NCBI GenBank assembly: GCA_028702135.1
Contig: JAQVPJ010000005.1
Coordinates: 55,626 to 119,625 of the forward strand
DNA from: Eubacteriales bacterium
Lineage (GTDB): Bacteria; Bacillota; Clostridia; Oscillospirales; CAG-382
DNA: 64,000 nt
Reading direction: 5' to 3'
Both the position numbers and the translations under genes were made by a program. Below, one piece after another: positions 28,989-38,094 of this stretch (the stretch's first letter is position 1; the number at the start of each line of letters is the position of its first letter). The notes below the pieces were generated by a model. The model did not search any database. It had not been told where the DNA came from and worked only from the letters and a program-made list of their open reading frames with translations.

Positions 28989-29275
28989 TCGCCGGAATAG
29001 AAGTAGCTTATTCCGTCGCCGGAATAGAGAAAAACCGCCAAAAACATAGTGTAGACGTACAAGCGAAACACTATATTACAAAGCGGTTTTTTTGTAGCTT
29101 ATTCCGTGGAATCCTATTCCGAAAGAAGGCACTTCCATGGAAGGCGCTTCAGTGTTGCCGTACCTGCGTTACTGATTCGCAGACACTTTTGTTGGGGAAA
29201 TACCCGTTTGTTTCTCAGTGCTTAAGGTAAGGCGGCCTACAAAGCCGCAGGCAGGCTTCAAAACAGTGCATTATA
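28989..29275. ncRNA. Structured noncoding region, identity unknown
   Basis: Direct repeats TCGCCGGAATAG and GTAGCTTATTCCGT; long hairpin AAAAACCGC...ACATAGTGT...ACACTAT...GCGGTTTTTTT; hairpins TTCCATGGAA, CTGCG-CGCAG, GCGGC-GCCGC; no credible ORF. Confidence 0.4.
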
Positions 29276-29335
29276 TTTTTGTACCGTGTATAAAAGCGGA
29301 TGCCCGTTTTCTTAGCTATGTTGTTAATTCACCGC

Positions 29336-29428
29336 TTAGCAGCAGCAGCAAATTATGATAATAGCAATGAGAATGATGATCCAGCAACAACTGTTATTGT
29401 TTCCAAACATAGAATCGAAGCAACCCAT
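29336..29428 (-). CDS. 30-aa Cys-rich membrane microprotein
   Basis: MGCFDSMFGNNNSCCWIIILIAIIIICCCC* after GGGAGG; below the ORF-track length cut-off. Confidence 0.6.
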   Translation of the reverse strand: MGCFDSMFGNNNSCCWIIILIAIIIICCCC

Positions 29429-29540
29429 TACATATCCTCCCTTCAATAGCTATAATATGAGGGAAAACCGTAATGGGTGCAAATGTCAAATTATATTTTT
29501 TAATGTAAAATATCCCGTAAAAATACACGGACCAAATCTG

Positions 29541-30743
29541 TTAAATCTCTACGATCTCCCTTGCGCCGCCTGTGATGCAGCGGCCTCCGTTTGCAGTCAC
29601 GACATAAGTATCCTCAACGCCCACCACGCCGAATCCGGCAATACCCTTCTTCGGTTCCAGAGCGATAACCATATTCGCTTCAAGAGGGCTGTCAAAACCT
29701 TCGGCGATAACGGGGTATTCGTCTACCTGAAGCCCGATTCCGTGACCGAAAAACCTGACTTTTCTGTCTTTGTAACCGCCGAGGTTTTCCTTTTCTGATT
29801 CATCCAGTTCCTGCATGACTGTGCGGTATATTTCAGAAGGTATTGCGCCTGTTATCAACCGTGAAGCAAGTGTGTTTTGAAGTTCCATACATAAGTTATG
29901 TGCCTTAACCGCCTCCTGCGGAGGTTTTCCGCCATAAACAAAGACCTGGGTTTTGTCGCTGTGATATCCGAGTATACCGAATGCTGCGTCGACGAATACC
30001 GAGTCACCCTTTTTTAGTTTTCTATTATAGCTGCCGATAATAGGTACGGCGGCGTTCATACCGCGGGAACCCCCGGGACCGTCAAAGCTTGTAGGATAAA
30101 GGGAGTTCTCGCCGAATGCGACCTGTCCTATCCCCATCTCCGTCTGGAACATTGAAAACCGGGTAAGACCTTGATGCCCCCGCTTCATCAGCTCTGAATA
30201 CAGTTCGCCGACGAACTCTGCCTCGCTTATTCCCTCAAATAACAGAGTCGGCACCACGTTCAAAAGAAAATCGTCGTGACGCCTGCCCGCCTCCTCTAAA
30301 ACAGAGATTTCATAATCGGATTTTACAGCTCTTACCGAAAAAACTGTTTTATCGACAGAATCGATACGGTCAAACCGGAAATGCTTCTTAAGCCTTCCAA
30401 GAAGCGAAAGCGTCATAACCTCAGACTCGACATAGGTATTGCCACGGTATTCACCTATTACAGCCGCAGCATCACGGTAGCTGTCCATTTGCCTGATAAC
30501 ACCGTCAGAAGCTAAAGGTGATTCATCGATCGCTCTTTCGTAGCTTCTTTTAACAAAACAGCTTACATTCCCGTTTTTTTCAATAAAAAGTATTCCATCC
30601 TGCATTGTTCCCAAAAAGTAATATTGGTTTACCCTGCTTACAATAATCACCGTGTCCCAGTCGGGATGATATTCGTTCATCGCCGTTATGATTTTATCTA
30701 TTCTTGTCCGGGTTTCCTGTTTGGAGAGTATTACTGATTCCAA
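29541..30743 (-). CDS. M24-family Xaa-Pro aminopeptidase-like protein
   Basis: 'GDSVFVDAAFGILGYHSDKTQVFVYG', 'FFGHGIGLQVDEYPVI', 'NMVIALEPKKG'. Confidence 0.85.
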   Translation of the reverse strand: MESVILSKQETRTRIDKIITAMNEYHPDWDTVIIVSRVNQYYFLGTMQDGILFIEKNGNVSCFVKRSYERAIDESPLASDGVIRQMDSYRDAAAVIGEYRGNTYVESEVMTLSLLGRLKKHFRFDRIDSVDKTVFSVRAVKSDYEISVLEEAGRRHDDFLLNVVPTLLFEGISEAEFVGELYSELMKRGHQGLTRFSMFQTEMGIGQVAFGENSLYPTSFDGPGGSRGMNAAVPIIGSYNRKLKKGDSVFVDAAFGILGYHSDKTQVFVYGGKPPQEAVKAHNLCMELQNTLASRLITGAIPSEIYRTVMQELDESEKENLGGYKDRKVRFFGHGIGLQVDEYPVIAEGFDSPLEANMVIALEPKKGIAGFGVVGVEDTYVVTANGGRCITGGAREIVEI

Positions 30744-30858
30744 ATTAACTTCCTTTCTCGTAAAAAACGAAACGCACTCCTTATTGAAGAAACCTCACCG
30801 CAAAAAAGAATAGCGGTGAGGATAATATCGACTGTTTTTTTTACGACCGCGCTGCATT

Positions 30859-32088
30859 TTACCGAATCTGACCGTTGCCGATAACCTTATACTTAACGGT
30901 CGTAAGCTCGTCAAGCCCCATCGGTCCTCTGGCGTGTATTTTCTGCGTGGAAATGCCGATCTCGGCGCCGAAGCCGAATTCCTCGCCATCGGTAAAGCGT
31001 GTAGAAGCGTTTACATAAACGGCGGCGGCATCGACATTGATCATGAAATATTCCGCGGCGGCGGTGTTCTGTGTAATAATTGCATCGGAATGCTTTGTGT
31101 TATGCTCGTTTATATGCGCGACGGCCTCCCTGACATCTCCGACAACCTTTACGGAAAGTATGTAATCGTTATACTCGGTGTAAAAATCCTCATCAGTCGC
31201 AGCTGTAATTCCCGGCAGAATAGCCAACGCTTCCGAACAGCCCCGCAGCTCTACCTTGGGCAAATGCTCCTTAATAAGAGGCAGCAGTGTTTTCGCAATA
31301 GAGCGGTTTATCAGCAGGCTCTCTGCGGCGTTACATACCGACGGGCGGGAGGTTTTTGCGTTTTCGATTATATTGAGCGCCATTTTCATATCCGCACTCT
31401 CGTCTATGTAAATATGGCAGTTGCCCGCTCCTGTGGCGATTACGGGTACCGTAGAATTCTTTACAACCGCTTGTATCAGCGATTTTCCACCTCTCGGGAT
31501 AAGTAAATCGATATAGTCGTTCATCTTCATAAGCTCAGTCGCCGTCTCACGCGAGGTATCCTCCACTATTTGGATACAATCGGCTGAGAGCCCTACTTTT
31601 TCTATCGCTCCGCGAAGTACGTTCGCAAGTGCTATATTGGATTTAATGGCCTCGCTTCCCCCGCGTAAAACAACGGCGTTGCCGGATTTTATGCATAGAG
31701 CAGCGGCGTCGCAGGTTACATTAGGACGGGATTCGTAAATAATCGCCAAAAGTCCGAGCGGGACCTGTACTTTCTGTATCGTAAGACCGTTGGGACGTGT
31801 CCAAACGCTGCCCTTACCGAGCGGATCGGGAAGTGCATAAACCTTCATAAGCGAGGCACAGATGCCGTCGACACGCTCTTTTGTCAGCATTAATCTATCG
31901 ATCAACGATTCGGACAACCCCTTATGGCGTGCAGCTTCTATATCGCGTTCATTCTCCGATAAGATATATTCTGCTTCTCTTTTAAGCGCTCCGGCCATCA
32001 ACTCCAATGCGTTGTTGCGCACCTGTCCGCTTGCGGAGGAAAGAGCCGCCTGCGCTTGTTTGGCTTTTATGCATTTATCCTTTAACAT
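30859..32088 (-). CDS. proA: Gamma-glutamyl phosphate reductase
   Basis: 'LGLLAIIYESRPNVTCDAAALCIKSGNAVVLRGGSEA', 'TSRPSVCNAAESLL', 'FGFGAEIGISTQKIHARGPMGL'. Confidence 0.96.
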   Translation of the reverse strand: MLKDKCIKAKQAQAALSSASGQVRNNALELMAGALKREAEYILSENERDIEAARHKGLSESLIDRLMLTKERVDGICASLMKVYALPDPLGKGSVWTRPNGLTIQKVQVPLGLLAIIYESRPNVTCDAAALCIKSGNAVVLRGGSEAIKSNIALANVLRGAIEKVGLSADCIQIVEDTSRETATELMKMNDYIDLLIPRGGKSLIQAVVKNSTVPVIATGAGNCHIYIDESADMKMALNIIENAKTSRPSVCNAAESLLINRSIAKTLLPLIKEHLPKVELRGCSEALAILPGITAATDEDFYTEYNDYILSVKVVGDVREAVAHINEHNTKHSDAIITQNTAAAEYFMINVDAAAVYVNASTRFTDGEEFGFGAEIGISTQKIHARGPMGLDELTTVKYKVIGNGQIR

Positions 32089-32111
32089 ATCGGCACCGTT
32101 CCTGTCTTAAG

Positions 32112-32909
32112 TTATTTTCTATTTGCGGCGAAATAAGTTCCTTTGAATTCACCCTCAAATATATCATAAAGAATCTTGGGGTGATATCCGTTTATAATAA
32201 GCATGGGAATCCCGTAATCGCTGACGGTTTTCGCCGCTTCTAACTTTACGATCATGCCGCCCGTTCCGCGTGCGGTACCCGCGCCGCCGGCATATGCTTC
32301 TATGGTGTCGTCGATGGTATCCACTTTTTCAATAAACCCTGCATTGGGATTTTCTCTGGGATTTTCTGTATACAGACCGTCTACATCGGACATATTTATC
32401 AACAGGTCGGAATCTGTCAGAACAGCTACGATCGCAGATAGGGTGTCGTTGCTTCCAATGCTTATCTGCTCGCTGGAAACGGTATCGTTTTCGTTTACGA
32501 TGGGGATACAGTCCATATTTAAAAGTAGATTAAAGGTGTTTTTCGCATTGCTGCACCTAAGCTCGTTATCGATTACATCCTTTGTCAGCAGAATCTGCGC
32601 AACCTTATGACCGTAATCGGAAAAAAGCTTATCGTACATATCTATAAGAACGCACTGCCCCACGGCTGCCGCTGCTTGTTTTTGCTCGACACTGAGCTTA
32701 TCGCGTGAGGGGAATCCGACTTTGGCAAGACCGCAGCTTATCGCTCCCGATGAAACCAATATAACCTGCTTGCCCCTGTTTTTAAGGTCGGCAATGGCTT
32801 TTACAAGCTCCTCAATGCGCCGTATATTTATTAGTCCGGTATCATAGGTCAGGGTTGAGGTTCCCACCTTTATCACAATTCTTTTTGTATTATCCGTGTT
32901 CAGCTTCAT
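32112..32909 (-). CDS. proB: Glutamate 5-kinase (AAK domain, no PUA domain)
   Basis: 'RIVIKVGTSTLTYDTGLINIRRIEELVKAI', 'VNENDTVSSEQISIGSNDTLSAIVA', 'GTARGTGGMIVKLEAAK'. Confidence 0.95.
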   Translation of the reverse strand: MKLNTDNTKRIVIKVGTSTLTYDTGLINIRRIEELVKAIADLKNRGKQVILVSSGAISCGLAKVGFPSRDKLSVEQKQAAAAVGQCVLIDMYDKLFSDYGHKVAQILLTKDVIDNELRCSNAKNTFNLLLNMDCIPIVNENDTVSSEQISIGSNDTLSAIVAVLTDSDLLINMSDVDGLYTENPRENPNAGFIEKVDTIDDTIEAYAGGAGTARGTGGMIVKLEAAKTVSDYGIPMLIINGYHPKILYDIFEGEFKGTYFAANRK

Positions 32910-32992
32910 GTCGTTATAATCCCTTTACAATATAGATATTATCTATTATAATAGCTAATGGTAATATTTGCAAGATAAATTTTCAGCGGAGT

Positions 32993-33592
32993 ATGAAAAT
33001 AATGAAAGATTATACGATTTTCTTAGCATCGAAATCACCGCGCAGGCGTGATATTCTCACCAATGCGGGATATGTTTTTAAAGTAGTCGAGGCAAAAGAC
33101 GTGGAAAATATACCTGACGGCATCCCCCCGGATGAAGCCGTGACCGAAATTGCACTAAAAAAAGCTCAAAGCGTAAGGAGCAGCCTGCCGCCGGATAAAA
33201 TCGTCTCCCCCGACAAAACAATAATTATCGCAGCGGATACAATGGTTTTTCATAACGGAATATTACTTGGAAAGCCGAGGGATGCCGACGATGCTTTCCG
33301 TATGCTCAAATCGTTATCGGGCGTGTGGCATAACGTTTTTACGGGTTATGCGGTGCTATGCGGACAAAGCAGCGTTACCGGTTGCGAGGTTACGGCGGTT
33401 AAGTTCCGTACTCTAAAGGACAAGGAAATAGAAAAATATATCGAAAGCAAAGAGCCATTCGATAAAGCCGGCTCATATGGAATACAGGGCAGGGCATCAG
33501 CCTTTATCGAGCGTGTGGAGGGGGATTTTTTTAATGTTATCGGTCTGCCGATCTGTAAAATATCAGTAATTGTCGATATGTTTATCTCATAA
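32993..33592 (+). CDS. maf: Maf-family nucleotide pyrophosphatase
   Basis: 'LASKSPRRRDILTNAG', 'ADTMVFHNGILLGKPRDADDAFRML', 'AGSYGIQGRAS'. Confidence 0.93.
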   Translation: MKIMKDYTIFLASKSPRRRDILTNAGYVFKVVEAKDVENIPDGIPPDEAVTEIALKKAQSVRSSLPPDKIVSPDKTIIIAADTMVFHNGILLGKPRDADDAFRMLKSLSGVWHNVFTGYAVLCGQSSVTGCEVTAVKFRTLKDKEIEKYIESKEPFDKAGSYGIQGRASAFIERVEGDFFNVIGLPICKISVIVDMFIS

Positions 33593-33677
33593 TTTTACTC
33601 ATAATATGTTGACTTTTACTCATCTAATTTGTATAATGAACTGTGCTGAAAATACGATATAAGGAGAGAACAACGAA

Positions 33678-36662
33678 ATGAGCAAAAAAACAAGGCTATT
33701 ATCAGCGTTACTGTGTTTACTGGTTTTATTAGGCAGTATGACACTTACCGCATCGGCAATCAGCTTTACTGTTGGAAACAATATCGGAACAGGAAAAGTT
33801 CAGACGACTGAGAATGTTGGACTTACTACAGATGGTAAGGTTACATATGCAAAAGCTACATATACCGACAGCGGAAGCAGAACTCAGGCGGTATATGCAC
33901 TTGAGTTCAACCCTAAAACAAGCGATTATTTACCGTATGTATATAGCAAATATACAGGTACGGGAAGCAGTACTTACAATACGGCTATACAAGCAGAGGA
34001 TAAATACGGTGCAGAGGTAATAGGCGGAGTTAATGCTACCTTCTACGCCACAGCGACCGGCAGTACTTATGCCGGCTATTGGGTTCACGACGGAAGACTC
34101 GCACAGGCAACGGCGGGAATGCAAAACGACATAATAACCTTCAGCTCCGGCGGCGAGGTCAGAATAGTCAATTCAAAGCTCGATTTCAAGCTCTACCTTA
34201 ACGGCAGGGAGATTTCCTCCAAAGGCGGAAGCGGAATTATCCATGTTAATAAGAAGTCTGTGGTAGATAATGTGGATGATAGATTCTATTACTGGGATGC
34301 CGAGTGCGGAACTAAAACCGATTCCTTAATTGCGGGCACTGAGATATTATGCAAAAAGCTCGATTTCGGCGAGCTGTCCATCGGCAACACGCTGAAAGGC
34401 GAGGTCCTTGAGGTTAGAGCAGACTCTTATTACAGCGCGGTCGGAAAGGACGAGTTCGTGCTCTATGTTAAGAACGGCTCACCCCTTCAGGCATCAGTCA
34501 CAAATGCGAAGGTCGGAGATATCGTTGAAATCGCAGTAAATGAGATGATAGAGGCTTCAAAGCCCTATACCGAAACCGCAAACACATCCCTTGCAGCGCA
34601 GTATCCCATCGTTAAAAACGGAGTTGCTGATTTGACGGAATCGTTAAGCCAGCTCGGTGCGGAATTCCTTAACGCAAGAGCACAGAGGACGTCAATAGGC
34701 TTGAAAGAAGACGGAACCGTGTTGTTCATTTGCACAGCGGGCAGAAACATTACGGACGGTGCGACCGGTCTTACCGTTTACGAGCTTGCCGATTTAATGG
34801 TTCAGCTCGGATGCAAAACCGCATATAATCTTGACGGCGGCGGATCTACAACGATGGTAACAAAGAGCACATCGGAAAACAGATTTGACGTACGGGTGAA
34901 ATCCAATGAGGGTACATACGGCAGAGGTGTCGCAAACAATATTTATATAGTAAAAAGACAGAGTGTCGATACAGATGTTGCAAACGCTCTAAACGCTCTT
35001 ATCGATGAAAATGAGAGCAACACCTCGGCTGCAGTAGTTACGGCTATAACGGACGCAGAGACGATTATAGCAAATACAAAGAGCCTTACCAGCGATTACG
35101 TAAAAGCATATATGTCCTTAAAAGCGGCTCTTTCCGGCAAGTCGGAGCTTGATAAACTCCTCGCGGATGTTTCGGCTATATCCTATAAGGATTACAGCGA
35201 GACGATTTTGACACAGCTTTGGGATGTTTATGACAGAGCCATTGATATAAGAGCCGATAATGAAGCCACTTCTGAAGAGATTGAAGAGATTATTGCGGAG
35301 CTGCGCAGTCTTATCAATCTGACCGGCACGGCTTATTTCAACATTTCCAAAGGAGTAAGCTATACGAAGAACGGTGGTACGAACGATACTCCGAACTATC
35401 AGGATACTGATGATAAGGAGCTTACTGACGGTGTAATCGCATCCTCTAAGATTAGCGCTTATGGCCCGGACTGGGTAGGCTTCCACCAGCAATACAGGGG
35501 TGGCACAGAGAGCGGAGCACCTTATTATGATGTGACTATTAACTTTGATTCGGTACAGAGCGGACTTTCAAAGTTCTGCGTATACTCTGAGGTTGAATGG
35601 GGAGCGGGAATCAGTGCACCTACAAAGGTTCTCGTTTCGGTATCGGAAAACGGAACCGACTTTACCGAAGTCGGAACCGCTATTCCCGATGTTTCCAATT
35701 ATAAAAAGAGTTTAGAGGATAATGACGATACAAGTAAAGTAAACACCACGGATATTTTGTACACTCTAATGCTCGACGAGGGTGTAAGCGGAAAGCATGT
35801 TAAATTCCATATTGTCGGCAATAAAGACAAACCTTTCGTGTTCGTATCCGAGATTCAGGTATTCAAGAAAGACGCTCCGGTAGACGAAGCTATTTTCGTT
35901 AACGGTTTCAACCAGATGATTACTACGGGAAAAAGCGTGATTTTCACTCCGGATTATGCGGATACGCTTACAACACAAAACGCCAACCTTAACTGGGCAA
36001 GAGCTATCGCCGCACAATGGGATGCAGAGCTCGGAGCTTACAAGGTAACCCGTGTTGCCAACGGAAACGGCAGCAATGTTATAAACACGGTTCCCGAAAA
36101 TGGCTTTGTGCTCGGGGTTCACGGTGAAATTGCAGGTTCGATCGAGAACAGGATATATGCGAATACGGTTAAAGTAGGCGATCTTATGATTATGCACGGA
36201 ATAGACGTGTCCGGCAAGGCAATGCGTCCCGGCTCTTACATTACCGTTACGCAGGGTAATCCCCTGAAAGAATCAAGCACAATAAGGATAAACGGTGCTT
36301 ATATTGAGGGTGCTACCGATGAAATGACCGTAACCGAGATAGCGGCAATGTTCTACGGCACCATAACAATAAAGGACAGAAACAACAAAGCCATTACGGG
36401 CAGTGCACTTGTCGGTACCGGCAGCGTTATCACCGCCGGCTCAAAGAGCTTTATCGTAATTGTCAAAGGTGATATAAGCGGCGACGGAAAAATAGACGGT
36501 AAGGACTATATGTTTGCAAAGAGGGCGTTCTTGAAAACATATACGCTCGATGAGGTTCAGCTCAAGGCGGGTTGCCTCAGTGGTCAACCACTACCCACAG
36601 CTATCGACTATCTAAAGATTAAGCGTCACTTCCTCGGAACATATAATATATTCGCCAAATAA
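33678..36662 (+). CDS. Secreted NAGPA-type phosphodiester glycosidase with C-terminal dockerin-like module
   Basis: Signal peptide; NAGPA-like 'QRTSIGLKEDGTVLFICTAGRN...LADLMVQLGCKTAYNLDGGGSTTMV'; C-term 'GDISGDGKIDGKDYMFAKRAFLKTY...AIDYLKIKRHFLGTY'. Confidence 0.85.
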   Translation: MSKKTRLLSALLCLLVLLGSMTLTASAISFTVGNNIGTGKVQTTENVGLTTDGKVTYAKATYTDSGSRTQAVYALEFNPKTSDYLPYVYSKYTGTGSSTYNTAIQAEDKYGAEVIGGVNATFYATATGSTYAGYWVHDGRLAQATAGMQNDIITFSSGGEVRIVNSKLDFKLYLNGREISSKGGSGIIHVNKKSVVDNVDDRFYYWDAECGTKTDSLIAGTEILCKKLDFGELSIGNTLKGEVLEVRADSYYSAVGKDEFVLYVKNGSPLQASVTNAKVGDIVEIAVNEMIEASKPYTETANTSLAAQYPIVKNGVADLTESLSQLGAEFLNARAQRTSIGLKEDGTVLFICTAGRNITDGATGLTVYELADLMVQLGCKTAYNLDGGGSTTMVTKSTSENRFDVRVKSNEGTYGRGVANNIYIVKRQSVDTDVANALNALIDENESNTSAAVVTAITDAETIIANTKSLTSDYVKAYMSLKAALSGKSELDKLLADVSAISYKDYSETILTQLWDVYDRAIDIRADNEATSEEIEEIIAELRSLINLTGTAYFNISKGVSYTKNGGTNDTPNYQDTDDKELTDGVIASSKISAYGPDWVGFHQQYRGGTESGAPYYDVTINFDSVQSGLSKFCVYSEVEWGAGISAPTKVLVSVSENGTDFTEVGTAIPDVSNYKKSLEDNDDTSKVNTTDILYTLMLDEGVSGKHVKFHIVGNKDKPFVFVSEIQVFKKDAPVDEAIFVNGFNQMITTGKSVIFTPDYADTLTTQNANLNWARAIAAQWDAELGAYKVTRVANGNGSNVINTVPENGFVLGVHGEIAGSIENRIYANTVKVGDLMIMHGIDVSGKAMRPGSYITVTQGNPLKESSTIRINGAYIEGATDEMTVTEIAAMFYGTITIKDRNNKAITGSALVGTGSVITAGSKSFIVIVKGDISGDGKIDGKDYMFAKRAFLKTYTLDEVQLKAGCLSGQPLPTAIDYLKIKRHFLGTYNIFAK

Positions 36663-36790
36663 ATCAGCATAAAAACAAAAAGCGACTGAGTTTAAGCTCG
36701 GTCGCTTTTTGCATAGAGAAGAGATTTATATATAAACATATTTATCTTTTGTAAAAAAACATAGTTGATGTCCATCTGTAAAGGGAGCAT

Positions 36791-38089
36791 CTATACTCCG
36801 GCAAGTGTTTCTTCTTTTTTTTGAGATTGATTTTCCGTATCGGGGTATTGTCTTTCCTTTGCGTTTGAGAGCATCAGCTTTATTCGGTTTTCCTGATTGA
36901 TGTTCGTTGCCCCGGGGTCGTAATCGATGGCGACGATGTTAACATTACTGTGACGTTCCCGAATCGGCTTCATCATTCCCTTCCCCATAATATGATTCGG
37001 CAGGCACCCGAAGGGCTGCGTGCAGACGATATTGTTAACGCCCTGCTCGACAAGCTCGAGCATCTCCGCACATAAAAGCCAGCCTTCACCCATCTTTGCA
37101 CCGAGACCTATGTAGTCCTTTGTCAGCGTGCGTGTTTTTTCAAACGATGTCGGAGGCATAAAGCTACTGTTTTTTGTTATCAGATCGATTATATCCTGCT
37201 GCTTTTTAATAAAAATCTTATAAACGATACTTGTTAAAACAGATTTAAGCCAGCGGATATTATACAATTTGTAATCCACGATTCCGTCATACACAACATA
37301 AAGGCAAAAATCCACAAGGCCCGGCATAACGACTTCAGCACCCTCTGAAAACAAAAAATCCTCTAAATGATTGTTCCCGAGTGGCGAGAACTTTACAAAT
37401 ATCTCGCCGACTATGCCAACCTTGATTTTATTTTCGGTTCTTTTGGGAATAGATTCAAAATCCTTTATTATGGCGGTATAATTTTCTTTTACCTTTTTAT
37501 ATAAAATCCTGTTTTGAGCCATCTGAGCGGTAAGGGTATCAGTCCATCTCTCCGCCAATCTTTCGGATTCATCGGAGTTAATCTCATAAGGCTTGCACTG
37601 GTTGCGGAGCAGCATCAGCAAATCTCCGTAAAACGCCGCGTACATCAGGCGGTGCAATAGCGGGAGCGTAATCTTAAACCCGGGGTTTTTCTCCATTCCC
37701 ACCACATTGAAGGATATTACCGGAACCTGCGGATAACCGGCTTTGGCAAGAGCTTTGCGCAGCAGCGCGAGATAGTTGGAAGCGCGGCAGCCTCCGCCTG
37801 TCTGCGTAAGCAACAAAGCCACCTTGTTTTCATCGTAATTGCCGCTCTGCAGAGCCTCGATAAACTGACCTATAACGAGCAGCGCAGGATAACAGGTATC
37901 ATTATGTACATATCTCAGTCCCAGCTCCTTGATGTTCTTTCCTCTGTCGTCGAGCAAAACTGCATTATAGCCATAGGTACGGAGTATCTTCTCAAACATC
38001 CTGAAATGCATCGGCAGCATTGTGGGAATGAGGATTGTATAGTTTTTCTTCATAGCTTTTGTAAATATGACCCGGTTTGATTTTGCCAT
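36791..38089 (-). CDS. 2-hydroxyacyl-CoA dehydratase-related protein (DUF2229-like)
   Basis: 'ILIPTMLPMHFRMFEKILRTYGYNAVLL...YVHNDTCYPALLVIGQFIEAL', 'CTQPFGCLPNHIMGKGMMKPIRE'. Confidence 0.8.
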   Translation of the reverse strand: MAKSNRVIFTKAMKKNYTILIPTMLPMHFRMFEKILRTYGYNAVLLDDRGKNIKELGLRYVHNDTCYPALLVIGQFIEALQSGNYDENKVALLLTQTGGGCRASNYLALLRKALAKAGYPQVPVISFNVVGMEKNPGFKITLPLLHRLMYAAFYGDLLMLLRNQCKPYEINSDESERLAERWTDTLTAQMAQNRILYKKVKENYTAIIKDFESIPKRTENKIKVGIVGEIFVKFSPLGNNHLEDFLFSEGAEVVMPGLVDFCLYVVYDGIVDYKLYNIRWLKSVLTSIVYKIFIKKQQDIIDLITKNSSFMPPTSFEKTRTLTKDYIGLGAKMGEGWLLCAEMLELVEQGVNNIVCTQPFGCLPNHIMGKGMMKPIRERHSNVNIVAIDYDPGATNINQENRIKLMLSNAKERQYPDTENQSQKKEETLAGV

Positions 38090-38094
38090 TGAAT

